Source: Sphingomonas sp. PAMC26645 (GTDB lineage Bacteria > Pseudomonadota > Alphaproteobacteria > Sphingomonadales > Sphingomonadaceae). From it: a stretch of DNA of 64,000 nucleotides. Shown here piece by piece: positions 1-8,911 of this stretch (the first letter of the stretch is position 1; the number at the start of each line of letters is the position of its first letter). The position numbers and the translations under genes are program-made. The stretch covers positions 2,269,001-2,333,000 of the forward strand of contig NZ_CP039249.1 in NCBI RefSeq assembly GCF_004795835.1, given 5' to 3'. Under the pieces are notes generated by a model, which was given only the letters and a program-made list of their open reading frames with translations, was not told where the DNA came from and did not search any database.

Positions 1-2
1 GG

Positions 3-374
3 CAATGCGAGGACCCGCAGCAGCAGCTTGTCTGGGCTGCGGCGACCAGCGAAGCTCTCCGCGTTCTGGAGGGCAAGTGGAAGATGGTGATCATCTTCCA
101 ACTGTTTGCCGCACGAGCGCCTTTGCGCTTCTCCGAGCTGGAACGACGTGTCGAAGGCGTGAATCAGAAGATGCTTATTCAACAGCTAAAAGAACTGGAA
201 AAGGACGGGATCGTCACCCGGACGATCTATCCTCAAGTTCCGCCCAGGGTCGAATACGCGCTGAGCGAGATCGGCCTGGCACTCGGGCCGTCGATCGAAG
301 CGCTAATCGATTGGACGTTCATGCGACGTAAGGCCGAGACGTCGGCTAAATCGGGGGAACGAGGGTTACTGTAG
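3..374 (+). CDS. HxlR-family transcriptional regulator (5' end outside window)
   Basis: This is a small winged-helix DNA-binding regulator of the HxlR/MarR-like type. The reading frame is already open at base 3, so the true start lies upstream of the window. The visible part begins QCEDPQQQLV and contains the family signature of a segment near GKWKMVIIFQL, followed by the recognition region RFSELERRVEGVNQKMLIQQL and the wing with a VPPRVEYALSEIG stretch. HxlR proteins act as dimers that often sense redox or electrophile stress through an N-terminal cysteine. One cysteine is visible at the start of the fragment. The internal ATG at 84 would remove the first helix and is unlikely to be the start. 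The target cannot be read from this window because the likely divergent partner lies upstream. Confidence 0.85.
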   Translation, partial: QCEDPQQQLVWAAATSEALRVLEGKWKMVIIFQLFAARAPLRFSELERRVEGVNQKMLIQQLKELEKDGIVTRTIYPQVPPRVEYALSEIGLALGPSIEALIDWTFMRRKAETSAKSGERGLL

Positions 375-492
375 CTTAGACGGCTGCCAATTCGATTCAA
401 GCACCAAAAGCGGATGGCCGCTTTCCTCTCCCATCACGACATTCGCGAGCGGATAGCCGCCCTCCGAAATCGGTCATTCGCAAAGATTATCC

Positions 493-516
493 AGCGTCTG
501 AAGTTGGGAAGCGAGG
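493..516 (+). repeat. Short dispersed repeat, copy 1
   Basis: The 24-base string AGCGTCTGAAGTTGGGAAGC plus four bases in this non-coding stretch (375-656) is nearly repeated at 17706-17729, with three mismatches. The remainder of 375-656 shows no convincing gene, terminator or promoter. Confidence 0.35.
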
Positions 517-656
517 GGATGGGCGTGAGCGTCTGATTGTGGGTCTGCATTAAGATCGCCGCTAGGGATCGAGCACTAAACTATGATCGCGGGCATGCTT
601 AAGCACGAAGCTTGAGCCTTTCGTTCAAGAGTCGGCGGCATCGCCTGTGCGGTAAT

Positions 657-1685
657 TCAGCGGCCCGCCAGATACTGCGCCAGCGGATCGATCATCTCCT
701 CGGGGATACGGCGGGCGATGACCGGCATCGTCGACTGCGACTTCCGCGCGTCGACCACCGTCTCGTCACCGCGCCAGTTGCGGAGGCGTTGGGCTATGTA
801 GCTGGCGCGCTGGCCGGCGAGCACGGGGTAGGGCTTGCCGGGGGCGTGGCAGCTCGAGCACGCGGGGAGCTGCACCTTCGGCAACCCCTCGCGGTCGATC
901 CGGGCCGCCGCGGTCGATCCCGATGGCGTGACGCCGCCGATCCCCGGCATCGCCGCGAAGTGGTCGGCGAGACGCTTCATTTCCTCAGGTGTAAGCGTCG
1001 CGGCAGCGTTTGCCATCACCGCGCTCTGGCGTTTGCCGGTTGCGTACGCCTCGAGCGCGGCACGGAGATACGCTGGACTCTGCCCACCGAGCACGGGCAT
1101 GTCGGGCTGGCCTCGACCACGTCCGTCGGCACCGTGACAGCCTGCGCAGGTCGCGATCTTGGCATCGGTGACGCCCGGCACTTCGGTTAGCGAGCGATAG
1201 GTCGCAGGTGACATTTCCGGCAGCAGGCGGACGAAGGCGACCATGCGGCGGACTTCGTCGTCGCGGTCCTTGGCCGCCCAACCGGGCATGCCAGTGTATT
1301 TGACACCGTGCTTGAGGATCCAGAAGATCTGCTTGTCGGTCCACTCGCGCGCGTTGACCGAGAGGTTGGGGGCAGGGGGCGTCGCGGCCTGCATTACGGG
1401 CAGCGGACGAACGCCCGGGGCGCCGTGGCACGAGGCGCAGCTTGCCTTGAACAGCCCTGCGGCACTGACGAGACCCTCTTTAGCCTTGGGATCGTCGGGC
1501 GCGGTGACTGCGGCGTAGGTGCGGACCGAGTTGCGCATCGTCCAGTGGAGGAACCAGTCGGTGATCTTCCAGTGGCCCGACGAGGCGGCGATGTTGAATA
1601 CGCCCGACCACGCGAACAGCAACCCTGCGAGCGCTAGCGCGACGATGGCGGCGGCGGCACGTGCCCAAGTGATCCGGATCGTCAT
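657..1685 (-). CDS. Membrane-anchored tri-haem cytochrome c
   Basis: This is a 342-residue periplasmic electron carrier anchored by one N-terminal membrane helix (about residues 9-28). Three haem-attachment motifs are visible: CASCH (Cys83, Cys86, His87), CAGCH (Cys180, Cys183, His184) and CSSCH (Cys276, Cys279, His280). Each lies in a separate cytochrome-c-like domain of roughly 100 residues. The start at 1685 is chosen because its ATG overlaps the stop of the upstream CtaG-like gene (ATGA) and gives a proper signal/anchor; the open frame further upstream is a shadow. As the last gene of the caa3 oxidase operon it probably delivers electrons from the bc1 complex or another donor to the oxidase. 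The donor is inference. The architecture is like other multi-haem cytochromes attached to oxidase operons. Confidence 0.85.
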   Translation of the reverse strand: MTIRITWARAAAAIVALALAGLLFAWSGVFNIAASSGHWKITDWFLHWTMRNSVRTYAAVTAPDDPKAKEGLVSAAGLFKASCASCHGAPGVRPLPVMQAATPPAPNLSVNAREWTDKQIFWILKHGVKYTGMPGWAAKDRDDEVRRMVAFVRLLPEMSPATYRSLTEVPGVTDAKIATCAGCHGADGRGRGQPDMPVLGGQSPAYLRAALEAYATGKRQSAVMANAAATLTPEEMKRLADHFAAMPGIGGVTPSGSTAAARIDREGLPKVQLPACSSCHAPGKPYPVLAGQRASYIAQRLRNWRGDETVVDARKSQSTMPVIARRIPEEMIDPLAQYLAGR

Positions 1686-2302
1686 GCGGCTACACCCCGT
1701 GTCTTCAACAATCCGCCGAGCATCGCCAGCCCGCCGATGAAATAGCTCGCCGCACCGACCATCAGCATGACGACGCCGCCGAGTTGCTGGTCTTCGAGCG
1801 CGTCGAGGCCGTGGGTTGCCGGGTGCATCGCCATCATCGCGTACAACGGTCGCGGGGCAAGGCCGATCAATGCGCCGAGCAAGGTCATGTGCATCGAGGT
1901 GAGCAGTAACGCCGCAACGCCGGACGCGCGGCGGTCGGTGGCGCCGCCGAGGCGTGTGCCAAGCACCGCGCTCCAGAGAAGGACGCCGGCAATGAGGAAG
2001 CTGGCCTGTTCGATCAGTAGCGCGAGTGGTTGCATGTTGACGCGGAGCCTCAGCGCGGGGAGGTGCCAGAGCCATACGATCACGAGTTCGACAAGCGACA
2101 TCGCGAGCGGAGTCACCACCGCAGCCCAGCGCTCGGCCGGATCGAAGCGGCTTCCGGCGATCCCGTACGCCAGGAACGGCGCGGCGACGGCGACCGCTAT
2201 CATGTGACCCGCCATGTGCCCGAGCATCCCGAGCGGCGCCGCGGCGAAGGCCCAGCCGAGCGGGACTAGCACGGCGCCCAGTGCGAGGCTCGCGCGTCTC
2301 AT
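1682..2302 (-). CDS. CtaG-like cytochrome c oxidase assembly protein
   Basis: A polytopic membrane protein of about 206 residues with five to six predicted hydrophobic helices. Conserved histidine/methionine pairs lie in helices, for example GMLGHMAGHM near the N-terminus, IVWLWHLPALRL, and LTSMHMTLLGALIGLAPRP. This pattern matches the caa3_CtaG family, thought to help insert copper into caa3-type oxidases. Two ATGs (2308 and 2302) are possible; 2302 overlaps the upstream stop as ATGA, matching every other junction in this operon. The gene sits between the small membrane protein and the tri-haem cytochrome. Family assignment is from pattern memory and could also be described as DUF1404/CtaG-like. 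Confidence 0.75.
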   Translation of the reverse strand: MRRASLALGAVLVPLGWAFAAAPLGMLGHMAGHMIAVAVAAPFLAYGIAGSRFDPAERWAAVVTPLAMSLVELVIVWLWHLPALRLRVNMQPLALLIEQASFLIAGVLLWSAVLGTRLGGATDRRASGVAALLLTSMHMTLLGALIGLAPRPLYAMMAMHPATHGLDALEDQQLGGVVMLMVGAASYFIGGLAMLGGLLKTRGVAA

Positions 2303-2682
2303 CGGCAATCGCCGAACATGATGACCGGCAAGGCCGTGAAGATCACCGCGACGAAGCTCAGCCCCGCCAGCAACCGCGTCGACAGCGCGAGGAAGCGGAG
2401 GCGATCGATCGCGGTGCCCTGTTCGTGCGGGGCCGGATCACCCGGCGTCTCCGACTGGACGCGCGCGATATAACCAGCCGCGACGATCCCCAGCAGCGCC
2501 ACGATCGTCGCGATCAGTGTCGCGAGCGGGAAGCCGGTCAACGCCGTTCCCGGGGTCGGGGATTTCGCGCAGGTCACCGCGACCCACAGATAGCAGAACA
2601 GGAAATGCACGGCCCAGATCGTCGGCGGGACGATCAGCGTCCACAGCGTCACCTTCAGGTCGCGGGCCCAATGTTTCTTCAT
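2299..2682 (-). CDS. Small membrane protein of the caa3 oxidase operon
   Basis: A 127-residue protein with three hydrophobic helices (about residues 12-35, 50-75 and 100-122). It begins MKKHWARDLKVTLWTLIVPP. The position right after the fused subunit I/III, with a 4-base ATGA overlap, suggests an accessory subunit or a subunit-IV-like protein of the oxidase. No catalytic motif is seen. Small proteins of this shape, often annotated as 'transmembrane prediction', accompany alternative caa3 oxidases in sphingomonads and rhizobia. Confidence 0.75.
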   Translation of the reverse strand: MKKHWARDLKVTLWTLIVPPTIWAVHFLFCYLWVAVTCAKSPTPGTALTGFPLATLIATIVALLGIVAAGYIARVQSETPGDPAPHEQGTAIDRLRFLALSTRLLAGLSFVAVIFTALPVIMFGDCR

Positions 2683-5225
2683 GCGACACCCGGAAACAGG
2701 CCGATCGTGCAGAACGTCACGATGCCCGTTAGCGCGAGGAAGTGATGGTACACGGTGATGTTGCGCAGGTCGGCGTCATAGACCGGCGTCATCTTGCCTG
2801 CGAGGCTGCGAGCGAGCGTGTAGGCCTGCATGATGACCCCGATCGCAGCGTGGACCGCGGTCCAGATCGCCAGCGTCCAGACGATCGCGGGATAGACGTG
2901 GAGTTCGGGATCGAGCCCCGAATACCACGGCCCGGCAAGCCCGGCGAACAGGCTCGCCAGCGTCGCGACGATCCCGACCACCAGTAGCGCACGGCCGGCA
3001 GCGACGTTGCCGCGGCGATGCACTTCGCGCGCGCCGACGGTGGCGGCCCAGCCGGTCAGCGTCAGCGCCAGCGCGACCATCGGCCAGAATACGCCTGGCC
3101 CGTTGAGCCCGACTCCGCTCGGCGGGAAGTCGTTGTGGATCGTCCAGAAGAAGAAATAGCCGAACACGAGTCCCGAGAACGCGGTCGCGTCCGCCATCAT
3201 CGTGATGAACATCGCCCACCAGCCCGGCGCCGACGGCCCGGAGGTGTAGAGCGGTACTTCGATGCCGTGTCCGATATGCTTGGTCGGCTTATCGGGAATT
3301 TCGGCGGTCCCGGTCCACAGCCACCACAGCACGCAGGCGAGCGTCGCGACGCCGCTGACCGCCGACCAGATATACAGATGGTACGTCGTCAGGATGAACA
3401 CGCCGGCCAACGCGACCGCTGTCATCATCGGCTTCACGCTCGGCGTACCCAAGCGGATCACCTGGAGGGGGCGAGCATCGAGCACGGTGGTGATGATCGA
3501 CTCGCGCCGCATCTCCTCCGCGTCAGGCAGGAAGAAGCGGCCCTCGTCGACCTTCTGGACGAAGTTCTTCTGGTCCCAGATAGGATAGCGGCTCTCGATC
3601 AGCGGCACTGAGCGGATGCCCCAGTCTTCGTCGTCCGGATGTGCGAGCCACTCCAGCGTGCCGGCGTTCCACGGATTGCGTGGGGCCTTTGGACGACGCG
3701 GCGAGAGCGCCAAGTCGATGCAGACGATGAGCACGCCAAGCGCGAACATGTACGATCCGATCGTCGAGGCGAAGTTCAGCCCGCCGATCCCGAGCTCTTC
3801 CGGATAGGTGAACACGCGCCGCGGCATCCCGAGCAGGCCGGACAGGTGCATCGGGAAGAACGTCATGTTCATGCCGACGAACATGATCCAGAACGCGATC
3901 CGCCCGAGCCTGTCGCTCAGCTTCTTGCCGGTGATCAGCGGCCAGTAATAATAGAGCCCGGCGAACAGCGGCAGCAGCGTGCCGCCGATCAGCACGTAGT
4001 GGAGATGCGCGACGATGAAATAGGTGTCGTGCGCCTGCCAGTCGAACGGCGCTACCGCGACCATCACGCCGGTCAGCCCGCCGATCACGAACACCGCCAG
4101 GCTCCCGCTCGCATAGAGCAGCGGCGTCGATTTCTTGACGTTGCCCGCCCACAAAGTCGCGATGAACACGAAGATCTGGACGCCGGTCGGGATCGCCACC
4201 GCTTCCGACGCCGCTGCGAAGAAGGCGAGGCTGATCTTTGGCAAGCCGGTCGTGAACATGTGGTGGACCCACAGCCCGAAGCTCAGGAACGCGGTGCCGA
4301 CCGCGGCCAGCACGATCCACGGATAGCCGAGCAGATGCCGCTGCGCGAAGGTCGGGATCAGCATCGCGAACAGCGCGATCGACGGCAGGAAGACGATGTA
4401 GACTTCCGGGTGGCCGAAAATCCAGAACAGGTGCTGCCACAGCAGCGGGTCGCCGCCCTTCTCCGCGTTGAAGAACGGCCAGTTCAGCAGCCGTTCCATC
4501 TCGAACAGCACGTCGCCGGCGATCAGCGGCGGGAAGGCGAACAGGATCATTACCGCAACGACCAGGATGTACCAAGCGTAGAGCGGCATCAGGTTGAGCC
4601 GCATGCCCGGCGGACGGCATTTCAGGACGCCGACGATCAGCTCGACCGCGGCGGCGACCGACGACACCTCGATGAAGCTCAAGCCCAGCATCCAGATATC
4701 CGCGCCGAGCCCGCTCAGATCGTTCCGCGTCGTCAGCGGCGGATACATGAACCAGCCGCCATCGGGCGCCGCGTCGAAGAAGATCGAGCCCGACACGAAG
4801 ACGCCGCCGATCAGGAAACTCCAATAGCCGAACCCCGACAGCCGCGGAAACGGCAGGTCGCGCGCGCCTAGCAGCTGGGGGAGCAGGATGATCGACACCG
4901 CCTCGAACATCGGTACCGCGAACAGGAACATCATCATCGAGCCGTGCAGCGTGAACAACTGGTTGAACGTGTTCGCCGTGACGAGGTCGTTGTTCGGCAC
5001 CGCCAGCTGCGTGCGCATGATCAGCGCGAGCACGCCCGCGAACAGCATGAACCCGAACGCGGTCAGCGTGTACCACACGCCGATCCGGTTGTTGTTGACG
5101 TCGGTCCAGCGGAAGAACCAGCCGGTGGGCGGCTTCCACACCTCGCGCAAACGATCTTCCTGGCCCTTGCGGACCGCGGGATCGTTCTGGTCGGGCGCGA
5201 TATACTGGGTGCTCTCGGTGGTCAT
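2679..5225 (-). CDS. ctaD: Cytochrome c oxidase subunit I/III fusion
   Basis: An 848-residue fusion of oxidase subunits I and III. Residues about 30-560 form the haem-copper subunit I. The GHPEVYIVFLP segment carries the Cu-B histidine and cross-linked tyrosine, LWVHHMFTTG supplies the next two histidines, and HDTYFIVAHLHYVLIGG carries the haem ligands. From about residue 640 a subunit III region follows, with a helix-rich MADATAFSGLVFGYFFFWT segment. The protein reduces O2 to water and pumps protons. The start at 5225 (MTTESTQYI) forms an ATGA overlap with the stop of the subunit II gene; the longer open frame to 5453 overlaps that gene and is rejected. Fused I/III proteins are known in caa3/coxN-like oxidases. 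The gene is in an operon with subunit II and assembly proteins. Confidence 0.93.
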   Translation of the reverse strand: MTTESTQYIAPDQNDPAVRKGQEDRLREVWKPPTGWFFRWTDVNNNRIGVWYTLTAFGFMLFAGVLALIMRTQLAVPNNDLVTANTFNQLFTLHGSMMMFLFAVPMFEAVSIILLPQLLGARDLPFPRLSGFGYWSFLIGGVFVSGSIFFDAAPDGGWFMYPPLTTRNDLSGLGADIWMLGLSFIEVSSVAAAVELIVGVLKCRPPGMRLNLMPLYAWYILVVAVMILFAFPPLIAGDVLFEMERLLNWPFFNAEKGGDPLLWQHLFWIFGHPEVYIVFLPSIALFAMLIPTFAQRHLLGYPWIVLAAVGTAFLSFGLWVHHMFTTGLPKISLAFFAAASEAVAIPTGVQIFVFIATLWAGNVKKSTPLLYASGSLAVFVIGGLTGVMVAVAPFDWQAHDTYFIVAHLHYVLIGGTLLPLFAGLYYYWPLITGKKLSDRLGRIAFWIMFVGMNMTFFPMHLSGLLGMPRRVFTYPEELGIGGLNFASTIGSYMFALGVLIVCIDLALSPRRPKAPRNPWNAGTLEWLAHPDDEDWGIRSVPLIESRYPIWDQKNFVQKVDEGRFFLPDAEEMRRESIITTVLDARPLQVIRLGTPSVKPMMTAVALAGVFILTTYHLYIWSAVSGVATLACVLWWLWTGTAEIPDKPTKHIGHGIEVPLYTSGPSAPGWWAMFITMMADATAFSGLVFGYFFFWTIHNDFPPSGVGLNGPGVFWPMVALALTLTGWAATVGAREVHRRGNVAAGRALLVVGIVATLASLFAGLAGPWYSGLDPELHVYPAIVWTLAIWTAVHAAIGVIMQAYTLARSLAGKMTPVYDADLRNITVYHHFLALTGIVTFCTIGLFPGVA

Positions 5226-6193
5226 TTGAGCCCCTGAAGGTAGCTTGCGATCTGGTCGGCTTCGGCGGTCGACATCTGCGGGAAGGCCGGCATCCGCACG
5301 CCCGGCTTGGTCTTGCCGGGATCGCGCACGAAGCCGGCGATGTTGGCGTGGGTCATCGGTAGGACACCCGCAGCGAGTGTCGGGCGCGCCCCGAAGTGCG
5401 TCAGGTCGGGGCCGATCTTCGCGACCGGGCCGACGCCGCGAACGCTGTGGCACCCGCTACAGCCGTAACTCGCGAAGACGCGCGCGCCCGGCGACGCGGT
5501 AACTACGGCGGGCTTACGCTGCTCGGCGAGCCAGCGCTCGAACGCGGCAGGCTCCATCGCGATCACGTCGAACGCCATCAGCGCATGGCCGAGCCCGCAG
5601 AACTCCGCGCAGACGCCGCGGTACGTCCCCGCCTTGGTCGCGCGAACGACGAGGCGGTTGGTGCGGCCGGGGATCATGTCCATCTTGCCGGCGAGACCGG
5701 GGACCCAAAAGCTGTGGATGACGTCCGGGCTGCGGAGCGACAGTTCGACGGTACGACCGACGGGTAGGCGAAGTTCGTTCGCGGTCTCGACCACCGATCC
5801 GCCCGGCGGCGCATAGCGGACGCGCCACCAGAACTGCTCGCCCTCGACACCGATGCGCAGGTCGCTATTTGCCACCTCGCGCGGGCGCATCGCGGGCAGG
5901 GCGTAGAGCAGCAGGCCCAGCAGCAGGATAGAAGGACCGATGCCGCCGAGCCACAGCACCAGCTTCATCCCGCCCTTGTGCGTCAGCCGACCCTCCGGCG
6001 CGCGCATCGCGTGGCGCATCAGCAACGCGAGCCCGCCAGCGAGAACGATTGCGCCGATGACCAGAACGATGGTGATCGAGAGGACCTTGTCCGCCTCCTC
6101 GCCGAACGGCGCGAGCGTCGACTGGTGCCGGTTGCACGCCGCCAACAGCGGCAGGCACGCGCCCACGGAAAGAAAAATAGCCTTCCGCATCAT
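5222..6193 (-). CDS. ctaC: Cytochrome c oxidase subunit II, lipoprotein with fused cytochrome c (caa3 type)
   Basis: A 323-residue subunit II. The first 20 residues are a lipoprotein signal ending in LLAAC, so Cys20 is probably lipidated. Two membrane helices follow (about 40-60 and 78-100). The CuA site is complete: His160, Cys195, Cys199, His203 and Met206 in the CAEFCGLGHALM segment. A C-terminal cytochrome c domain carries CSGCH (Cys245, Cys248, His249). It passes electrons from the tethered haem through CuA to subunit I. The start at 6193 is chosen because a GGGTGG sequence lies seven bases upstream and the signal peptide begins there. It is the first gene of the five-gene operon, so the promoter lies in 6194-6560. 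Confidence 0.93.
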   Translation of the reverse strand: MMRKAIFLSVGACLPLLAACNRHQSTLAPFGEEADKVLSITIVLVIGAIVLAGGLALLMRHAMRAPEGRLTHKGGMKLVLWLGGIGPSILLLGLLLYALPAMRPREVANSDLRIGVEGEQFWWRVRYAPPGGSVVETANELRLPVGRTVELSLRSPDVIHSFWVPGLAGKMDMIPGRTNRLVVRATKAGTYRGVCAEFCGLGHALMAFDVIAMEPAAFERWLAEQRKPAVVTASPGARVFASYGCSGCHSVRGVGPVAKIGPDLTHFGARPTLAAGVLPMTHANIAGFVRDPGKTKPGVRMPAFPQMSTAEADQIASYLQGLK

Positions 6194-6255
6194 CACCTTG
6201 CCACCCTTTAGAAGGGCGTCCCCTAGACGGAAGGGCGGGGGGGCGTAAACCCAAA

Positions 6256-6271
6256 ATGACAGAAATGTCAT
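6256..6271. promoter_or_regulatory. Inverted repeat upstream of the caa3 operon
   Basis: ATGACA-GAAA-TGTCAT is a perfect 6+6 base dyad with a 4-base spacer, centred about 70 bases upstream of the ctaC start. It could be an operator for a dimeric regulator of the oxidase operon. It is not a TTGAT-type FNR box. A second inverted repeat (GGCCGCT/AGCGGCC, 6405-6411 and 6425-6431) lies further upstream. No gene is supported between 6194 and 6560. Confidence 0.35.
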
Positions 6272-6676
6272 GTAGGCCTGTCAGCTTGGGCGATCGTGTA
6301 GGCATGCCCGACCTAGACGTTCGGTTCGTGCCGCCGGAGTAGCCGAGCAAAAAAGGTCGGCTGGCGATAGTCCGTCCGGCTTTCAGCGACGAGCCGGCGG
6401 CGCCGGCCGCTGAACGGCAACGTTAGCGGCCTTACTTCCCCGCAAATGTCGACGTGTTCGCGGCTTGCGGTAACCAGCGGCGTGCCGCCGCGTTCTAGCG
6501 CTTGCTCCAGTTTATCAGAATAGTGCCTTGCCGGGCGTGATCTATTTAGTCTGAACGTCGCTATGTGGGGCCGTGCGGCCATCCTAAAACTCCGCTGGCG
6601 AGGAACCCCGGAAGCAATAAGGCAGGGCGTGTTCGCCCACTTGCTATCATTCCAATTGACCCGCTACGTTAGTGAA

Positions 6677-6991
6677 ATGGCATTGCATCCTGATGTCGCT
6701 CGGCTTGCTGAAACACTTGAAGCCATGACGATATTGCTGAAGCTGCACGGTGACAACGGATGGGCCGAGCAGATCGAGCGGTGTAGATCGAGTATCGCGC
6801 AATCCGACTATCACGGCGTCGACCGGCTTTTGTGCCTCTACGGTGGAATGGGATCGCTGAACGACGTGATTCTGCAATCCGGTGGAGTTGCCCCGGGAGA
6901 AGACAACGAGCGGTTTGACGCGCTTCGAACCGATGCTTGGAAAAAGACGAATGCACTGGCGCGCGACGGAGCGCGCGGGAACGGCAGCTGA
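6677..6991 (+). CDS. Small conserved protein (DUF6966-like)
   Basis: A protein of about 104 residues from the ATG at 6677; an ATG at 6563 in the same frame would give 142 residues. The segment DRLLCLYGGMGSLNDVIL resembles the core of a small alpha-helical family (DUF6966) that I recall from stand-alone and immunity-like genes. The longer N-terminus is arginine-rich and unlike that family, so the inner start is preferred. It is isolated between the caa3 and Pel operons and its codon use is less GC-biased than its neighbours, which fits an acquired gene. Function is unknown. Confidence 0.55.
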   Translation: MALHPDVARLAETLEAMTILLKLHGDNGWAEQIERCRSSIAQSDYHGVDRLLCLYGGMGSLNDVILQSGGVAPGEDNERFDALRTDAWKKTNALARDGARGNGS

Positions 6992-7399
6992 CTTTGCATT
7001 CATGTGATTCTGGTCGACCGAAACTAGCGTTGACGCGGAAGTCGTCACCGCAGGAGATAGTCCTTGCGGTGCTGCCGATTGATGGCTGCGGCTGGTCTGG
7101 CACGTCACGCAAATCTACGGTGCAGCAAGCGCACGACGCTGACCTTCGGGGATGTCGTCGCCGCAGACTGCGCAGTTTCAGGCATCGGATATGTTCTAAG
7201 ACGCGCGGTGGGTTGCCCGCGGCGCGCCGATCGGCAACTAATGCTAAAATATGACGTAAAAGCCAGATAGATTCATTATTGATCGATCCACTATACACTA
7301 GGACTAAGCGTTTAGCTGGTCCTGACGCGTAGATTCGAGCGATACTGTGGTTACCAGCGGGACTCGAACCTTTCTGAACGAGCATAAGAAGCGTTCCTG
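6992..7399. other. Non-coding, locally AT-rich stretch
   Basis: No gene can be supported here. Bases 7235-7310 are markedly AT-rich compared with the surroundings. The tRNA-end-like string at 7348-7370 is listed separately. The stretch could mark an old insertion or excision scar between the orphan small gene and the Pel-like operon. Confidence 0.4.
7348..7370 (-). other. tRNA 3'-end-like fragment
   Basis: Read on the minus strand the string is GGTTCGAGTCCCGCTGGTAA followed by CCA. It looks like the T-loop (TTCGAGT), 3' T-stem strand and CCA end of a tRNA. The 5' T-stem strand does not pair and there is no anticodon arm upstream, so it is not a functional tRNA. It may be a leftover attachment site or chance similarity. 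Confidence 0.25.
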
Positions 7400-8911
7400 C
7401 TATTGGACGAGCAGGGTCTGATAGAGTTGCGCATAGGCACCGAGGATCGTGTCATGGTCATAGTCGCGGCGCACCCGTTCGCGCATCGTTTCGCCCATCG
7501 CTAAACGCATCGCGGGATCGCCGGCAATCGCTAAGATCCCCGCCGCGGTCGCTGCCGGGTTGACCAGCGGCGTGACGATGCCGCCATGTCCTGAGTCCGC
7601 GCCGCCGCGGCCCTCGATCATCTCGCGGCAACTGCCGACATCGGGCGCGACCACCGGGATCCCGCACGCGCCGCCTTCCAGGATAACCAGTGGCTGTGCC
7701 TCCGACAGGCTGGTGAGCACGAGCAGGTCGATCTTCGCCATCCAGTCCTCGATCCGCACGCGTCCGGCAAAGCGGAAGACCGGCGTCAGCGCCAGATCCT
7801 CGACCAGCCGCGTGCATTCCGCGGCATATTCCGGGTCCTCGTCCTCCGGGCCGAGCACGACGAAGCGAATGTCGGGGCGTTCTGCATGCGCGATCGCGGC
7901 GGCGCGGATGAAGGTCTTAACGTCCTTGATAGGAACGACGCGGCCGAGCAATGCGACCAGCGGATGCGCCGGATCGCGCTGGTCCGGGAGTGCGGCAAAC
8001 CGTTTCGAATCGATGCCGTTCGGAATAACGCGGACACGGTCGGCGGCAGCCCCCAGCCGGCGCTGGACCGCTGTATTCTCGCCGTACAGCGCGACGATCG
8101 GATCGCAGTTGTCGTAGCAGGCGGTCGCATAGCTGGTGAACGCGCGCACCCACAGATCGCGTAAGTCGCGGACGCTGCGTTCCAGCTCGAGCCCGGTATC
8201 GACCTGATCGCCGATCCAGTCGGCCATCATCACTTCGATCTGACGTTCGAGCAGGTAAATGCCATGCTCGGTAATGAACGCCGGGCGCCCGGTCTGGCGC
8301 GCGGCGCGGGCGGCGAGCAGGCCGGCAAAACCGGTCGAAATCGTGTGGTAGGCGCGGGCGCGGGGCAGGGGCGTCGTCAGTACAGCAAGCAGCCCGCCCA
8401 GCAGCACGCGCATCGCCCAGAAATAATGATGGAACGACGCCTTGGGCAACATCGCTTGGTAATGGCGCTTCAGCCGCGCAAACACTGCGGGGTGCGACAG
8501 GATGTCGCCGGGCGCGAGCGGCCGGGCGTTGCCGCCGATCAGGTCGATGAGCGTCGTGAGCCACTCCGCGCCACCGGTCGCGACGAATGCAACCAGCGCA
8601 TCGGCGATCGGTACTGCTACCCGGTCGGGGATCGCGCGGGGTACGGCAGGCTCGGGCGCCAAACCGATCTCGACTACCGCGACGACGTTGGGCGGCGGCG
8701 TCAGCTGGAACGGGAGGAGTCCGGCGCCCGGCTTAATCGCGGCGATTACGAACCGGACGTCGGGCAGGTGGGTGATAAGATCCTGCAACCAGCCGGAGAC
8801 CCCGCCGATCACATAGGGATAGGCGCCCTCGACGATCAGGCAGATGTCCGCCTCCGGTATATCGATCGACGTTTGCCCGGACCGTTCGGCGAGCCCCGCA
8901 AGCCGGATCAC
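7400..8911 (-). CDS. pelF: Pel polysaccharide glycosyltransferase PelF
   Basis: A 503-residue cytosolic GT4 glycosyltransferase. The N-terminal half has the PelF hallmark DICLIVEGAYPYVIGGVSGW. The C-terminal half has the nucleotide-sugar binding domain with GRVVPIKDVKTFIRAA and the EX7E motif in SEAQPLVILEGG. PelF uses UDP-sugars to build the Pel polymer, passed to the PelD/E/G membrane complex. A GTG at 8911 overlaps the pelE stop as GTGA and is preferred to the GTG at 8932, because every junction in this operon has that form. It is the last gene of the seven-gene operon. Recognition is strong. Confidence 0.9.
   Translation of the reverse strand: MIRLAGLAERSGQTSIDIPEADICLIVEGAYPYVIGGVSGWLQDLITHLPDVRFVIAAIKPGAGLLPFQLTPPPNVVAVVEIGLAPEPAVPRAIPDRVAVPIADALVAFVATGGAEWLTTLIDLIGGNARPLAPGDILSHPAVFARLKRHYQAMLPKASFHHYFWAMRVLLGGLLAVLTTPLPRARAYHTISTGFAGLLAARAARQTGRPAFITEHGIYLLERQIEVMMADWIGDQVDTGLELERSVRDLRDLWVRAFTSYATACYDNCDPIVALYGENTAVQRRLGAAADRVRVIPNGIDSKRFAALPDQRDPAHPLVALLGRVVPIKDVKTFIRAAAIAHAERPDIRFVVLGPEDEDPEYAAECTRLVEDLALTPVFRFAGRVRIEDWMAKIDLLVLTSLSEAQPLVILEGGACGIPVVAPDVGSCREMIEGRGGADSGHGGIVTPLVNPAATAAGILAIAGDPAMRLAMGETMRERVRRDYDHDTILGAYAQLYQTLLVQ

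Noticed and set aside
6313..6582. 89-residue minus-strand frame upstream of ctaC
   Set aside because: No similarity, no ribosome site, arginine-rich composition typical of shadow frames, and it would block the ctaC promoter region.
7348..7370. A complete tRNA gene
   Set aside because: The T-stem does not pair and no acceptor, D or anticodon arm is present upstream on the minus strand.
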